A DNA stretch of 64,000 nt from Psylliodes chrysocephalus (Eukaryota > Arthropoda > Insecta > Coleoptera > Chrysomelidae): assembly GCA_927349885.1 (NCBI GenBank), contig OV651821.1, forward strand, positions 50,750,168 through 50,814,167, in the 5' to 3' direction. Position 1 is the stretch's first letter; every line of letters begins with the position of its first letter. A program made the position numbers and the translations under genes. Shown here one piece after another: positions 1 to 10,904 of the stretch. Under the pieces are notes generated by a model, which did not search any database, was not told the DNA's origin, and saw nothing but the letters and a program-made list of their open reading frames with translations.

Positions 1-1258
1 CCTGTGAAGTATGATCTTGTTTAAATTTTAGTTCGTGCGAGACTTTCATACCGCCGGTTACGTTGGTAACCATCAAAATTTGGTGAATTTAGTAACGCTA
101 TCTATTGGCTAGTAGTTGAACTTTTAGCGATAGTTAGTTTGAGATCGTTGGATCTTAATTAGTGTTCTATTTAAAAATTTTGGTGGAAATCATGTTTTGG
201 AACTTTTTTTTTAATTGAAATTTTTGCAAAATTCTTAAAAATTGCGAAATTAAGAATTATGTAAAAAATTCAAACGTGAAAAAATAATGAAAAAAGTAAC
301 AAAGCTAGAGGGGTAAAATTCATTTTTTTTATGTCACAAAAACAAAGGGCCCACTTTTTTTTATACAGGGTTTCTTATTAGTGCGATATTTCAACTTGTG
401 TTATAGACACGCATACAAGTTTCAAATAAAAGTTTTATGGGTTTGAAGAAGGTATATTTTAAAAATACTTGTGGATATACAGGGTGTTACGCTTTTTTCT
501 GGCCAATAAAACTGTAATTTTTTAAATGAAACACCCTCTATTTTATTTCAGTCTCTAGAATGCTTTGGTAATACTGTATTAAACTCTGTAATATTTTCGA
601 AAAATATAACAGGGTTGCCAAGTAATTAATTTTTTTTGTGAAATTAGAGAATAATGCAGATCCAAATAAAATTATTATAATTTAGATAGGTTAGCAATAG
701 CAATGATATCAAAATACTTTAAAATACAGAGTTGTGAGACACCAAGCTAACGAATAGTCCAATTACCAGAATATAAATATTGAGATATTTAGGTCTAAAG
801 AAAATATACTCCAAAAAAATTTGATGCCCTAAAATGAAATTATTGTTTTTTATTATTTTGCTTGTACGTTTAGGTTAAATTAAGGACTTTTTGAAATTTT
901 CTTCATTCGCATAAGGCGGTCATTTTAATTTAAAAAATCTCAATAATTTTTTAATTTTCGTTAATAAGTAGGTAAAATAAAAAGCATTTTTAACCCACTC
1001 AACATCGTTAATTAATGACCCCTATTAATGAACGATTTTCTATGAATCAACGATTTTATTATATGCAACCCAACGTACATTGCTCTTATTATACATTTAT
1101 ATTGAGAGTTACCTATGGTGTAGGCAACCAACATACATATACATTTGAAATCAAGAAGGTGTGTTAATACTATCTGTCATCATGGTATATCTGTCATTGT
1201 ATATTATTATTTAACTTCTTAAAATTCAAAAACTCTATGTATAGTTTAAAATCAAAAA

Positions 1259-1399
1259 ATGGATATTGACGAAGAGTTTAATTTAACTCCACCAGAAGTG
1301 ACAGAAACTGCGAATAGTGCGAATGCTATATCGTTAATTTTATTGCCTGATAAAAGCAAACTGTTATATGAGAAAACATACGCCGAATTTATTGCATAG
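1259..1399 (+). pseudogene. N-terminal fragment of a tyrosine recombinase (inverted piece)
   Basis: A 46-codon open frame starts with an ATG at 1259 (MDIDEEFNLTPPEV...) and ends with the segment LPDKSKLLYEKTYAEFIA followed by TAG. Sequences of the type PDKSK-x-YEK-x-Y-x-x-F-x-x-W mark the start of the SAM-like core-binding domain of a YR family common in arthropod genomes (family knowledge; I recognised the pattern and could not search). The same LYEKTY-D-E-C-IAW block occurs on the opposite strand near 4890. This piece is therefore an inverted duplicate or displaced N terminus of the YR gene that otherwise reads on the minus strand. Confidence 0.6.
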
Positions 1400-1660
1400 T
1401 TCATTCTTTCTTAACGCACCAGCCACTTCGAAAATCAATGCAATCTAAAAAATAAAATATTATGAAATACTAAGTGTATAAACTTAATTTACTTATTGGT
1501 TTACCTTTGTTATTAGAAACAATTCGTTAGGAGCATCAGAGATGAATTTCTGTACTTGTTCTTTTTCAAATATTTTTGATTTCTTTGGCACATAACATAT
1601 TCTTTTTTTCTTAATAAACATAATTAACCTAGGTATTATATCAATGTTTTCCTTTAAGCT

Positions 1661-4600
1661 GGATTTATAATCTACGTTCAGTTGGCGCTCAGTTCGAGTT
1701 GGCAAGACAACCACAAATTCCACAAAATAAAATTATATTTTGTTATTTTTGTTTTAATTGTATTTATACCCAGACAACATACCAAATCCCAGAGATATCC
1801 ACAGAATATCTTTTGTGGATATCCAATATATCTACAGGAGAAATATTCCGTGGATCTAATATGGATATCCAAATGTCTGTCTATATCCAGAATATAGAAG
1901 ATATCCTAATGGATATTCAGCAAAATATCTAATGGGTATCTTCCAGAAAATACAAGAAATCCCAGAGATATCCACAGAATATATTTTGTGGACATTCAAT
2001 ATATCCAATATGGATATCCAACCAAATGTCCGTCTATATCCCAGGCACATCTACCACTATCCATTCATAAATATTGTTTGTTTACACACCAACATTAAAC
2101 GTCAGATAGGGTTGAAAATGGCGTCGTTGTTTACATTACTGATATTATTGCCATGGGCGTATCATTAACGGGAAAATGGCACAGTAAAAAAGAATTCTGT
2201 TAAAATTTTTATTTATATATTTATTTACACAATGATATATTATTCAAAAGCTAAGAATAACGATATTTAAACAATTTATAAATAGTATGATGAACAATGT
2301 AATATTTTAAAAATATGTTAACATATTCTTTATATATTATGAAATGAAAAAATTAGTTTTGTACCTTAAGAAAATTAATAATACAGCACGGAAAAGCTGC
2401 AGAAATGTTATATTTTAAATTAATTTACATATTAATTTTATCAAAAAATTAATAATAAACATGCTAATTATATATGAAAAATATAATATTGTTAATACAC
2501 TATTAATTAACTGTACAATTTTCTAGGAAAGGTTTCAAGAAGTATGATGTTTGAGGTCTAAGATACTTAGATATATTGGAAAGCATTTATCTATATTTCC
2601 TGAAAAGAGTTCTTTTAGTTCTTATCAATACTTCTGATGCTATAATTTGTTTAGAGACTGGAGAGTAAAGTATGCAATTAATAATTTAATATTTTTAAAA
2701 TGTCCTTTAACTGGATACAACAAATAATGACAATGCAATATCATGGCTTTGCATTACTTAGTTTTGAACAACAATTGTGTTTGAACAACTCTACAAATAT
2801 GAATTATAACTGGATAGTACATATGAAAAATTGATATTGATTTTGTTCATATATAGAACAATTTAAACCAACTTTATTTTAGTTCTAATAGGAAAGATTT
2901 GTTTTACACATTTACATGATTGGGATGTTAATATAGCGTCTCGTTATCCTTTTATATATTTATAAAATTATTTTCCTACCTCTTGTGAACCAAGTACATA
3001 CTTGCTTTTAAAATGAACTATCTAAATTACCTATACTATTGATTATAGATTATACTATGTGCAATACACATGAAAAAGAAACTGTTGTTTACATTCTTTT
3101 GATTGTCTGATTTATACATCAATGAAACAAAATATTCCCTGCCTTGAAAGTGTAAATTCATTGCTGCATTACATAATATAATAATTTTTTGTATAAATAA
3201 AAATTTCCTTGGTTTATTCGATCGTTTTTATTTTCTATTGTTTAGCACAGCACTACATATGTTTTGGAAAACTTTTCTATCTTCGGGTTACAGTCAAAAT
3301 TTATTAAAACATGGGGACGATTACCAACAATTTAATTTTTTTTAAAATAACAGAAACCCCTTCTTCTAAACATTTTTTCGAAATAGAGCAAGCTTTCCCC
3401 TAAACGTGGCTGTATATTTTGAAGTATGTGGTTCGTATCTTATAAGAGCCATTATATGTTTTTCAGTTTCAGAGGTTGTTAAAGTTGTGGATGAATCAGA
3501 TTTTTGAACACCATGTACTATTTGATAAGTTATTGGTCTGCAATTAAAAATGTAGTTATTTTACCATAACTTCATGACCTAGTTTCAATATTTGTATTAT
3601 CTACTTGATTAAAATATTTCATACCTTTTGGAAATTGGGCTAACCTAAAAAATATAAATATTTCTGACACATAGGTATCTAGAACTATACCTGCAGAGCT
3701 ATTCTACTAATTTTATAGTCAGCTATAAGATGTTTTTTAGTATTTTAAATTATATATTTAATATTATACCTTGCGAGATGGGATAAATCGCCTATACCAA
3801 CTTCTTTAGAGATGGAGAGCTACAAAAGGAATTAATATTTAATGATATGCAATCACATACTTTGAGGGTGCAAAAGAAGATATATTTACAATATGAGGTG
3901 TTAGGAAGATTAACTTGTTTTGGACTAGCATCATTTTTTAAATATTTCAGACCATTTGATGTAAATAAGAAATTGCTATCCTCAAAATGGCTAGAGCAAA
4001 TTTTTACAGATTTAGGGAGTACCCGTTCCAAATTGATTCCCAAAATACCAAATCAAGCTTTTCTCTCTCAAAATTTGCAGGAAACCTGAAACAGTTATTA
4101 GGATCAATTTTTAAATGTAATTTAAAAAGAAAAAATAAATATATTGTTTATAAATGTACAAATATTTTATACACTACAGATACGCCAATGATTAAAAAAT
4201 ATAACCTATAATTTACTTCAATTTAAACTTACTTGTAGAACAATAAATTTGGATTTAGATAATACAATTCTTTGCATACTTCACAATTTTCTAACCATAT
4301 TTGCAGAATAAAATGTTTAATATTGTCCAAAAAGTATAAGCAACAATAAACACGATTTGACAACTGATACTATTTAACCTTGTACAAAAACGACAGTAAA
4401 GCGTCGTAAGTCATGAACAATTTATGAATATTTTAATAATTTGCTATATAATTACTATTATTTATGGACATTTGCATGTCTATAAATTACATCTCATGGA
4501 TATAAAATATACATCTACCATGGACTGGACATTCAGTGGATATTGGGATGTTCAATAGATATCCAAAGGATTTGGTGTGCTGTCTGGGTAGATGGTGTTG

Positions 4601-4729
4601 GTTATAAAATAATTATAAATCCGTTATAATTTCTGATCCAAAACATACTTACCCTGTCATTCTGCTTTGTTTATGGTGAACTCGAACTGAGCGTGAACTG
4701 AACGCGAACTGAACGTAGTTTATAAATCC
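1661..4729. mobile_element. Nested TIR element inserted in the YR relic (outer element)
   Basis: The left end reads ggatttataatctacgttca followed by gttggcgctcagttcgagtt. The right end (4680-4729) is the inverted form: gaactgagcgtgaactgaac then gcgaactgaacgtagtttat and aaatcc. The inverted repeat is about 45-50 bp with short internal GTTCAGTT repeats. No transposase is visible. It splits the tyrosine recombinase coding sequence and contains a further element at 1769-4588. The target duplication is unclear. Confidence 0.6.
1769..4588. mobile_element. Nested TIR element with CCCAGACA ends and TA target sites (inner element)
   Basis: It starts with CCCAGACAACATACCAAATCC (1769) and ends with the inverted GGATTTGGTGTGCTGTCTGGG (4588). 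TA dinucleotides flank it at 1767-1768 and 4589-4590. Just inside both ends are repeated GGATATCC-type palindromes (about 1790-2060 and 4490-4565). The 2.8-kb interior is AT-rich with no recognisable transposase. A stretch at 3193-3300 resembles the region around the MITE at 61464-61716. The same terminal consensus (CCCAGAYAGCACA) occurs on the element at 43794-44737. Confidence 0.6.
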
Positions 4730-5438
4730 ACCCATAGACTTATGGTTGATTTTAGTATCGAATATTTGGGCTATAAACTTTCTATTAGTCCTTTTCCAGC
4801 AATATTTGAAAAATTGCCAACAGCACAGATTCTGAATATCGTATTATTTCTCTTTCGTCACACCATGCAATACATTCGTCGTATGTTTTCTCATATAACA
4901 GTTCATTCATTAATAGTCCGGCGGGAGCGCACTAATAAGTCGTCTAGTTTAAGAGCAAATAAATATCAGAGTGTAACTAAATGGGACCTTAATATCATCA
5001 TTCAGTATACATTTCTACATAAGAAATCAAGAATGACGACATTTTTCATTGGTCGAGATAAAATTTACGTAGAAAAAATGAAGAAAATTGAGCTTTTCAA
5101 TGTTTTTTCTTTGTTGTCCTGCGATTCGATTTCTAAGAAAGATATATTCACCGTTTTAGAATCATCTGAATGCTCTTATTTTTATCTAAACAATAGCAGT
5201 TAAAAACTTTTTTTTTTTGGAAAATAAAATGAGAAAAAAAATAAAAACTTTTTAGTTCAATCATTTTGCGAATTTTCCAATTTGTTTACACCCCTCCATC
5301 TCTCTTTTTTGTATAATCAACCGCTACTTTTTTTTACACCAAAAACTGCGGAATTTCTTCGTCTTTATTTTTGTTCGATTATGTATATGTCTACATAAAG
5401 TATTTTTGATGATACATCATTTAGAGAGATGCGCGCTC

Positions 5439-5444
5439 TATAAG
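5439..5444 (+). promoter_or_regulatory. Possible TATA box of the zinc-finger/FEN gene
   Basis: TATAAG lies in gctctataagtatcaac, about 310 bp upstream of the ATG and just inside the left arm. Transcription starting some 30 bp downstream would give a leader that includes the apparent 54-bp 5'UTR intron at 5667-5720. Position and context are suggestive only. Confidence 0.3.
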
Positions 5445-5666
5445 TATCAACAGAGTAAAGTATTCCCCGCAAACCCGCCTGCTTCATCAACTGTTTGTTT
5501 ATTGTGCAAGTCAAGTACATAGGATAGCAAGTGTTATGCATCGTGTTCTGATTTATGCGTTATTTTTCTATACGGCTTAATAAATAATCGATAATAAATA
5601 AAAAAAACTATAGACTATAGTGATTGTGATAAGTTAGTAAAAGTGAAATACAAGTTTTTAATTGGT

Positions 5667-5720
5667 GTAAGTATTTTTAAAAAATAGGGAAAAAGTAAAC
5701 TGAGTAAATTTTGTTTTTAG
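5667..5720 (+). other. Putative 54-bp 5'UTR intron of the zinc-finger/FEN gene
   Basis: A GTAAGT donor at 5667 and a TTTTTAG acceptor at 5720 bracket a 54-bp AT-rich segment. The two coding introns of the same gene are 54 and 56 bp, so the size fits. It places the first usable ATG at 5750; the in-frame sequence before it has no ATG. Confidence 0.5.
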
Positions 5721-5749
5721 AATATAGGAAGGTTCCTAAACTGAACAAT

Positions 5750-8700
5750 ATGAATAATTGGTGTCTAATCTGTCGAAATAACTTTGACGAATCGAGTGAA
5801 TTATACGTAAAAAAACCTAGACTTAGTGGTATAAGTTCAATTTTAAATGCTGCACATGAACGAAATGATCAAATTAGCGCTAAAATTCTACTTTTAGAAT
5901 CTGAAATATTACAAAGCACAGGAACATTTAGTTATCATTATTCATGCAGAAAAACATTTTGCAGTCAAAATAATATTAAAAATAAAAAACTGTTAACCCC
6001 TTCGTCAAGCACAAGTAATATTTCTTATAGTAACAGAAATACTGACATTTTATTTAATATTAAAAGGGACTGCTTAATATGCGGAAAAAGTGGAACGGTA
6101 AAAAAATTAGGACTAACAAAAATTTGTACTGGAACAGGTAAAACTACTAGAAATAAAATTTTACAAGCTGCAAAGGATCGTCAGGATACTTTAATACGAG
6201 GCAGAATTGAATTTTATACAGATTTATTTGCAGCCGATGCTAAGTATCATAAAATATGTTATATAAAATATATAAATAAAAGACATATAAGTGCCATAAA
6301 ACGCAAACACCACACTAAACAAATTAATATTGAAGAAGAAACCTTCCAGACGCTATGTTCTGAAATTGATGATCTTATAATTGTTAATAAAAACTCTGTA
6401 ACACTAGAAAATCTAACTAATCGTTATAATGAAATCCGAAGAGGAAAAAACCTCGAAAATATTACAACAGAAAACCTACGTAAAAAACTAGAATTTCATT
6501 TTAAAAATAAAATACTTTTCAAATCTGAATTAGGAAAGGAGACAATTGTTTATTCAAAAGATAATAAAATTATTGATTTTATTCCTATATCAGGAAATGC
6601 CAACCTGGATTCTTCTAGTAGTAATAGTGAAATTGATGATATACAAATTGACGAAAGTGAACTTTCAGTACTTCATAAAGCAGCGGCAATATTAAGAAAA
6701 AAAATCAATCATCACATAAATCAGCCATCTTCATCCAAACAAACGTATTTAGGCCCTGACGCGATAAATGAACAGAAATGTCAAAAAGAAATACCGAATG
6801 AATTATTTCAATTCATTACATGGATTTTATATGAGAAAGAGCTAAGAAATGTTTCAGATGAGAATTCATTCAATCTTAAAGTTATGTCCATTTGTTCTAA
6901 TATTTTAAATAGTTTTGACAAAAATAAAAATTATACTAGTTTCGGATTCAGTTTTTCCCTTTATATGTATCAGACTGTAAGAAGCAAAAAATTAATAAAT
7001 CTTTTACATCAGTTTGGTTATGGGTGTTCCTATGATGAAATACGAACATTTTTAACATCCCTCGCTGTTGAGCACTTAAATGAGGAAAATTTTATACCAC
7101 CAGGAATTGAGCCAGTTGAAAACCAAAACTTTATTCACGCTAGCATTGACAATTTTGATTTAAATGAGGAGACTATTGATGGAAAATGTACTACACATGC
7201 ATTAGCAATGGTTCTTTTTCAAAAAAAATCTGAAGTTCCGAGAGGTTCATCCGTTGAAAGAACAAAAAAACGTTCTTTAGGAGAAACAGATCTCAGCAAT
7301 AAAATCCTCATTTACAGAAAACCATCAACCCGACCAGAGCCACCTCGATCAGATAAAAATTCAGTTTGCGCAATTAATGACAATTTTGTCAAAAAATCGT
7401 TTTCCATCGACAATTTATGGCAGCTTTTACAGTGTGTTAAAAAAAGGGAAACGGTAACAACGTGGAATGAATTTAATAATATATTATCTGAAAATAATTT
7501 ATATGTATCGAATACATATTATCTACCATTTTTAAATGCCCCTCCCACTGATTTTGATACAATCTTCACAGGTCTTGTTAAATTGGTAAAGATAGCAGAA
7601 ACGCTAAATCAAAATCATATTGTAGTGACAGCAGACCTTTCAATTTATAGTAAAGCACAAGAAATTCTTTGGAATAAACCTGCACAATTACATGATAAAG
7701 TTACTATGCAACTAGGCGGTATGCATTTGACAATGGCGTTTATCGCAAGTATTGGCTGTATTTTTGCTGATGGGGGCCTTTCTAGCATTTTAGTAGAATC
7801 TGAAGTTTATGCTGAAATGTCTTGTACCCAACTTCTTCAAGGCAAACAATATGATCAAGGAATAAGAGCTCTCATTTTAGTAGCAGACACTTTAAGTCGA
7901 TTGTTTTACAAATCAATGATGGAGTGGCTAAAAGAAACTAATTACGAATCAGTATTTAGCGAACACTTTGTTAATCTTCTCAATGAATTAGAAAATGTCA
8001 TTTTAACTGATGCTTCTACTTTTGATAGAAAAATAGTTAAGACTATAATGGAATCTTCAGAAGAATTGGAAACCTGTATTAATTCTTTTAAAAAATATGG
8101 ATGTGAAAATAATCCTACTTTCAAATACTGGTGTTTGTTTTTAGACTCAGTTGATATTCTAATGGCTTTAATCAGATCAGAACGCAATGCAGATTTTAAT
8201 TTGCACTTAGAAACCGTCAAACAAGCATTACCATTTTTTAAAGCAGGAGGACGTCTTAACTATGCTAAGTACGTACCTGTATACCTGCTAGATATGCAGA
8301 AATTAAAAAGAGATCATAGAAACATGTACGAATATTTAAATATAGGAAATTTTGTAGTAAAAAGAACAAATAATAAACCATTTAATTGTGTTGCTTCTGA
8401 TATGGCTTTAGAACAAACTATAAATAGAGATTGCAAGAGTTCTGGAGGGGTAATTGGATTTTCAAGACAGGAAGGTACTTTAAATCGATGGCTAATTACA
8501 AGACATTTAGTCGGAGAATATGCCAATAAATTAGAACTATTGGTATATAATCAAACACAATTTAAATATGGTCATTCACAAAGAGTACGAGATGAAAACG
8601 ATGTAATGAAAATGAAAAATTTGATTGAAAATTCATGGGTGAACCCGTTTGATATAACCGAAACATCAAATGATCTAGTGAATATTGCGACTGGAAAAAT

Positions 8701-10497
8701 AGCATCAACGGATGTTAAGGATTCCCTTATGTCTTTTAAGTGGGAAGCCCACTTGAAAATGAAAACATTTATAAAGGACCGCTTAACCGAAAATGAAACA
8801 GTCAGTTTTTGGAAAACAGTACCACGATTTTCTTTAAAAACTTTCAATAATGATAAAATTAACTACAAGAACTCCAGTAAAGGGAAAAATATAAATCCTG
8901 AATTTATGTTTAGAAGAATAATCAGTGCCGCTCAATTTCAAAATATGGATTTTATTGATATACTATCTCATGAATTAACTCCAGTCCCTCTTGCTTTATT
9001 CAATGATGATGGAACAATGAGAAAAACTCCCAAATCGGATCTAGCAAACAAACTGCATTCTTATTGCGAAGCATCATTACAGGTTCCTGAAAATTTCAGC
9101 TCTTATGTTTTAGACGGAATGGCAATTCTTCATTCTTTGAATGCGAAATCTTTCAAAACATTCGATAATTTAGCAGATAAATAGAATTTTACGCATTTTC
9201 CAGGAAAACCCTTCATGTATCAGTATTTCTTTAATATTTGACAGATATGATATTGAAAACTCCATAAAAAACATTGAAAGACAAAGACGAGGACAAACTA
9301 CAATAGGAACATTTAGCATAGTCGGCAGTAGACAAGTCCCAAATTATAAAACATTTTTAAAGTCGTGTGCAAATAAGAAGTCACTTATACAATATATTTC
9401 AAAATGTTTAACTGAAGCTTCTAAACAGTTTCCTGCAGGAAAAGAGCTCTATATTGCAGGAGGTTTTCAAAATGGAGAAGAATGTTTTAAAGTAAGTCAT
9501 TAAAATCACCTGTATCCAATTTATGAGTTTTTAATATTCTTACAGATAAGCAACACAGATGTTATAAAAGAGGAAACTTTGAAATGTAATCATGAAGAGG
9601 CAGACACTCGTATTATTTTCCATTTGACAAATTCTCTTAATAAAAACCGTACAGTGGTTATAAAGTCGGATGATACCGATGTATTGGTTTTATTACTTTA
9701 TTATTATTGGAACAATGAAATTATGAAAACTTGTGAAATTTTTATGGAAACTGGCCACATCGTGAACAACGTCAATAAAAAAAAAAATACATTCCCGTAC
9801 ATCAAATAGCAGAAAATTTAGGAAAGCCAGTTTCAGACAGTTTACCAGCTTTTCACTGTCTCACTGGTTGTGACACGACCAGTTCTTTTTATAAAATAGG
9901 AAAGAAATCAGGTTTTCAAATTTTGTTAAAATCATGTAATAACATTGACCTTCCAGCTTTTGGAAAATGTGAAATTGATGATAGTGTTTCCATAGCTAGG
10001 AAATTTGTTAGTAAACTTTATAAACAAGAACGATGTGACAACCTTAACGAGATAAGGAGAACATTGACACAAACCACAAAAAAGTCTGCACAAGAAATTC
10101 CGCCTACAGAGGATGCATTTTATTTTCACGTTTTAAGGTAGGTACACTTACTAAAAAATATTAAAAGTATGTATTATTTATTACTTTTTACAGATGTTAT
10201 TATCAAACACATATATGGCTAAATAGTCACGTCGGAATTGTAAAATTATTTAATTTGATGGATTATGGATGGAAAAAAGATGATAATTATATTGTTCCGA
10301 AATTAATGTCATCTCCGGCAGTTCCAAGCAATATTAGGAAAATTATTTCACTAAATTGTAGTGAGAAGAAATGTGACACTAAAAAATGTGTATGTTTAGT
10401 GGAGGGAGTATTTTGTACAGAAGAGTGCAAATGTTGTTCGAATTGCTCAAATAAGCAAATAATTGGAGACATTGTAGAAGATTATGATTTTGTTTAG
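5750..10497 (+). CDS. Large zinc-finger protein with FEN/XPG-like (PIN) nuclease signature and C-terminal CXC-like Cys-rich domain
   Basis: Start chosen at ATG 5750, just before the first zinc ligands and after the 5'UTR intron. Exons are 5721-9491, 9546-10137 and 10194-10497; the introns are 54 and 56 bp (GTAAGT...TTACAG; GTAGGT...TTACAG). Residues C5/C8/H63/C66 and C108/C111/H167/C170 form two C2HC modules with almost equal spacing. A conserved block at about residues 620-700 reads TADLSIYSKAQEILW, LGGMHLTMAFIASIG and LLQGKQYDQGIRA. The distal exons carry HEEADTRI, DDTDVLVLL and LTGCDTTSSFYKIGKK, which correspond to the acidic I-region and GCD/helix-hairpin-helix of FEN1/XPG nucleases. The C terminus has a C-x4-C-rich CXC-like motif (CSEKKCDTKKCVC...CKCCSNCSN). 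Two frame breaks exist: near 9180 (a TAG at 9182, with coding resuming in another frame through LIFDRYDIENSIKN) and in an 11-A run near 9777-9787. I know this architecture as a recurrent uncharacterised family in invertebrate genomes; its function is unknown. Nuclease activity is inferred from motifs only. Confidence 0.75.
9492..9545 (+). other. Intron of the zinc-finger/FEN gene
   Basis: 54 bp, phase 0. The donor GTAAGT follows the codons for FK, and the acceptor TTACAG precedes ISNTDVIKEE. Removing it joins two open frames that both match the same family, so the gene was spliced when functional. Confidence 0.7.
10138..10193 (+). other. Intron of the zinc-finger/FEN gene
   Basis: 56 bp, phase 2. 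The donor GTAGGT follows FYFHVL, and the acceptor TTTTTACAG precedes TGTTATTATCAAACACAT. The joined reading (HVLRCYYQTHIW) continues into the Cys-rich C terminus. Confidence 0.7.
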
Positions 10498-10530
10498 TTT
10501 TCTTGTCTGTTACATAATAACATTAAAAAT

Positions 10531-10536
10531 AATAAA
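10531..10536 (+). terminator. Polyadenylation signal of the zinc-finger/FEN gene
   Basis: AATAAA lies 34 bp after the stop codon, in a run of ATAATA repeats. It is the first canonical signal downstream of the gene. Confidence 0.5.
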
Positions 10537-10904
10537 GGTGATGATAATAATAATAATAAAATGATAATAATATTAGTATTAATAATAAAAATTAAATAAT
10601 AATTCATTAATTTTTACAAATATTTTTATGTTAATATAGAAGTTATAATTAATAAAATCTAATTACTTTTAAACCTTTAAACACACAAATAATGTGGCTT
10701 GCAAATAAACAAAACTGATTAAAAAACAAGCAATAGAACCTGGCCCGCATAGAGAAGATGCCAACACTACATGTAATGATTATGGAAGAAGGTACCTTTC
10801 TTCTCTAAGCGATGTTTCGATCTATTTCCGGCCGCTCGAGATAGATTTAAGTCGAATTCACCTGTTTAAAGGGTTGTAGTTTACAAATGACTTTACGTAT
10901 AGCC
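10537..10904. other. No gene recognised between the FEN-like gene and the right arm
   Basis: AT-rich, with an (ATA)n-like stretch at 10540-10600. A more GC-rich patch at 10735-10850 includes ggccgctcgagatagattta. I see no reading frame and no match to the left side of the element here. Confidence 0.5.

Larger units (their letters stand above)
1412..4915 (-). pseudogene. Tyrosine recombinase relic (core-binding domain and first catalytic box), interrupted by nested elements
   Basis: On the minus strand, 4910 to about 4735 encodes LYEKTYDECIAWCDERE followed by YSESVLLA, with a frame shift and a stop, then KYSILKST. Coding resumes at 1680 and runs to 1505 (SSLKENIDIIPRLIMFIKK ... PKKSKIFEKEQVQKFI ... 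NELFLITK). A 60-bp intron (GTAAAC donor at 1504, TTTTTTAG acceptor at 1445) then leads to IALIFEVAGALRKNEL. This last piece matches box I of tyrosine recombinases, with the catalytic Arg in GALRKNEL. The HxxR box and the nucleophilic Tyr are absent: the sequence breaks off at 1412 into the inverted N-terminal piece. The 3-kb insertion at 1661-4729 splits the core-binding domain. The gene is clearly dead. Confidence 0.65.
1..5385 (+). repeat. Left inverted arm of the composite element (with YR relic and nested insertions)
   Basis: Positions 1-1080 pair with 12522-11376 in reverse complement, for example taccgccggttacgttgg near 50 with ccaacgtaaccggcggta near 12456. Positions ~4870-5385 pair with ~11375-10905, for example the segment reading aaaactgcggaatttcttcg at 5341 and its mate near 10937. 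Bases 1080-4870 have no counterpart in the right arm. They contain the YR relic and the nested TIR elements. The right-arm junction sits at a short repeat (attaat) shared by both left-arm boundaries, which suggests the right arm lost the segment by a microhomology deletion. Confidence 0.8.

Noticed and set aside
4742..5203. 153-codon open frame on +
   Set aside because: It is antisense to the tyrosine recombinase relic and arm sequence on minus and has no family resemblance.
5711..5749. Upstream extension of the large protein before the ATG at 5750
   Set aside because: The extension has no ATG (it would begin at TTG) and overlaps the likely 5'UTR intron acceptor at 5720.
6130..6160. GTGKTT, a P-loop-like string in the large zinc-finger protein
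   Set aside because: It lies between the zinc ligands of the second C2HC module, with no Walker B or NTPase context.
9182..9241. An intron at the end of the first long coding stretch
   Set aside because: No usable GT donor precedes the stop at 9182, and the only GT...AG pair leaves a 28-bp intron. Another frame continues the family sequence without a gap, so a frameshift fits better.
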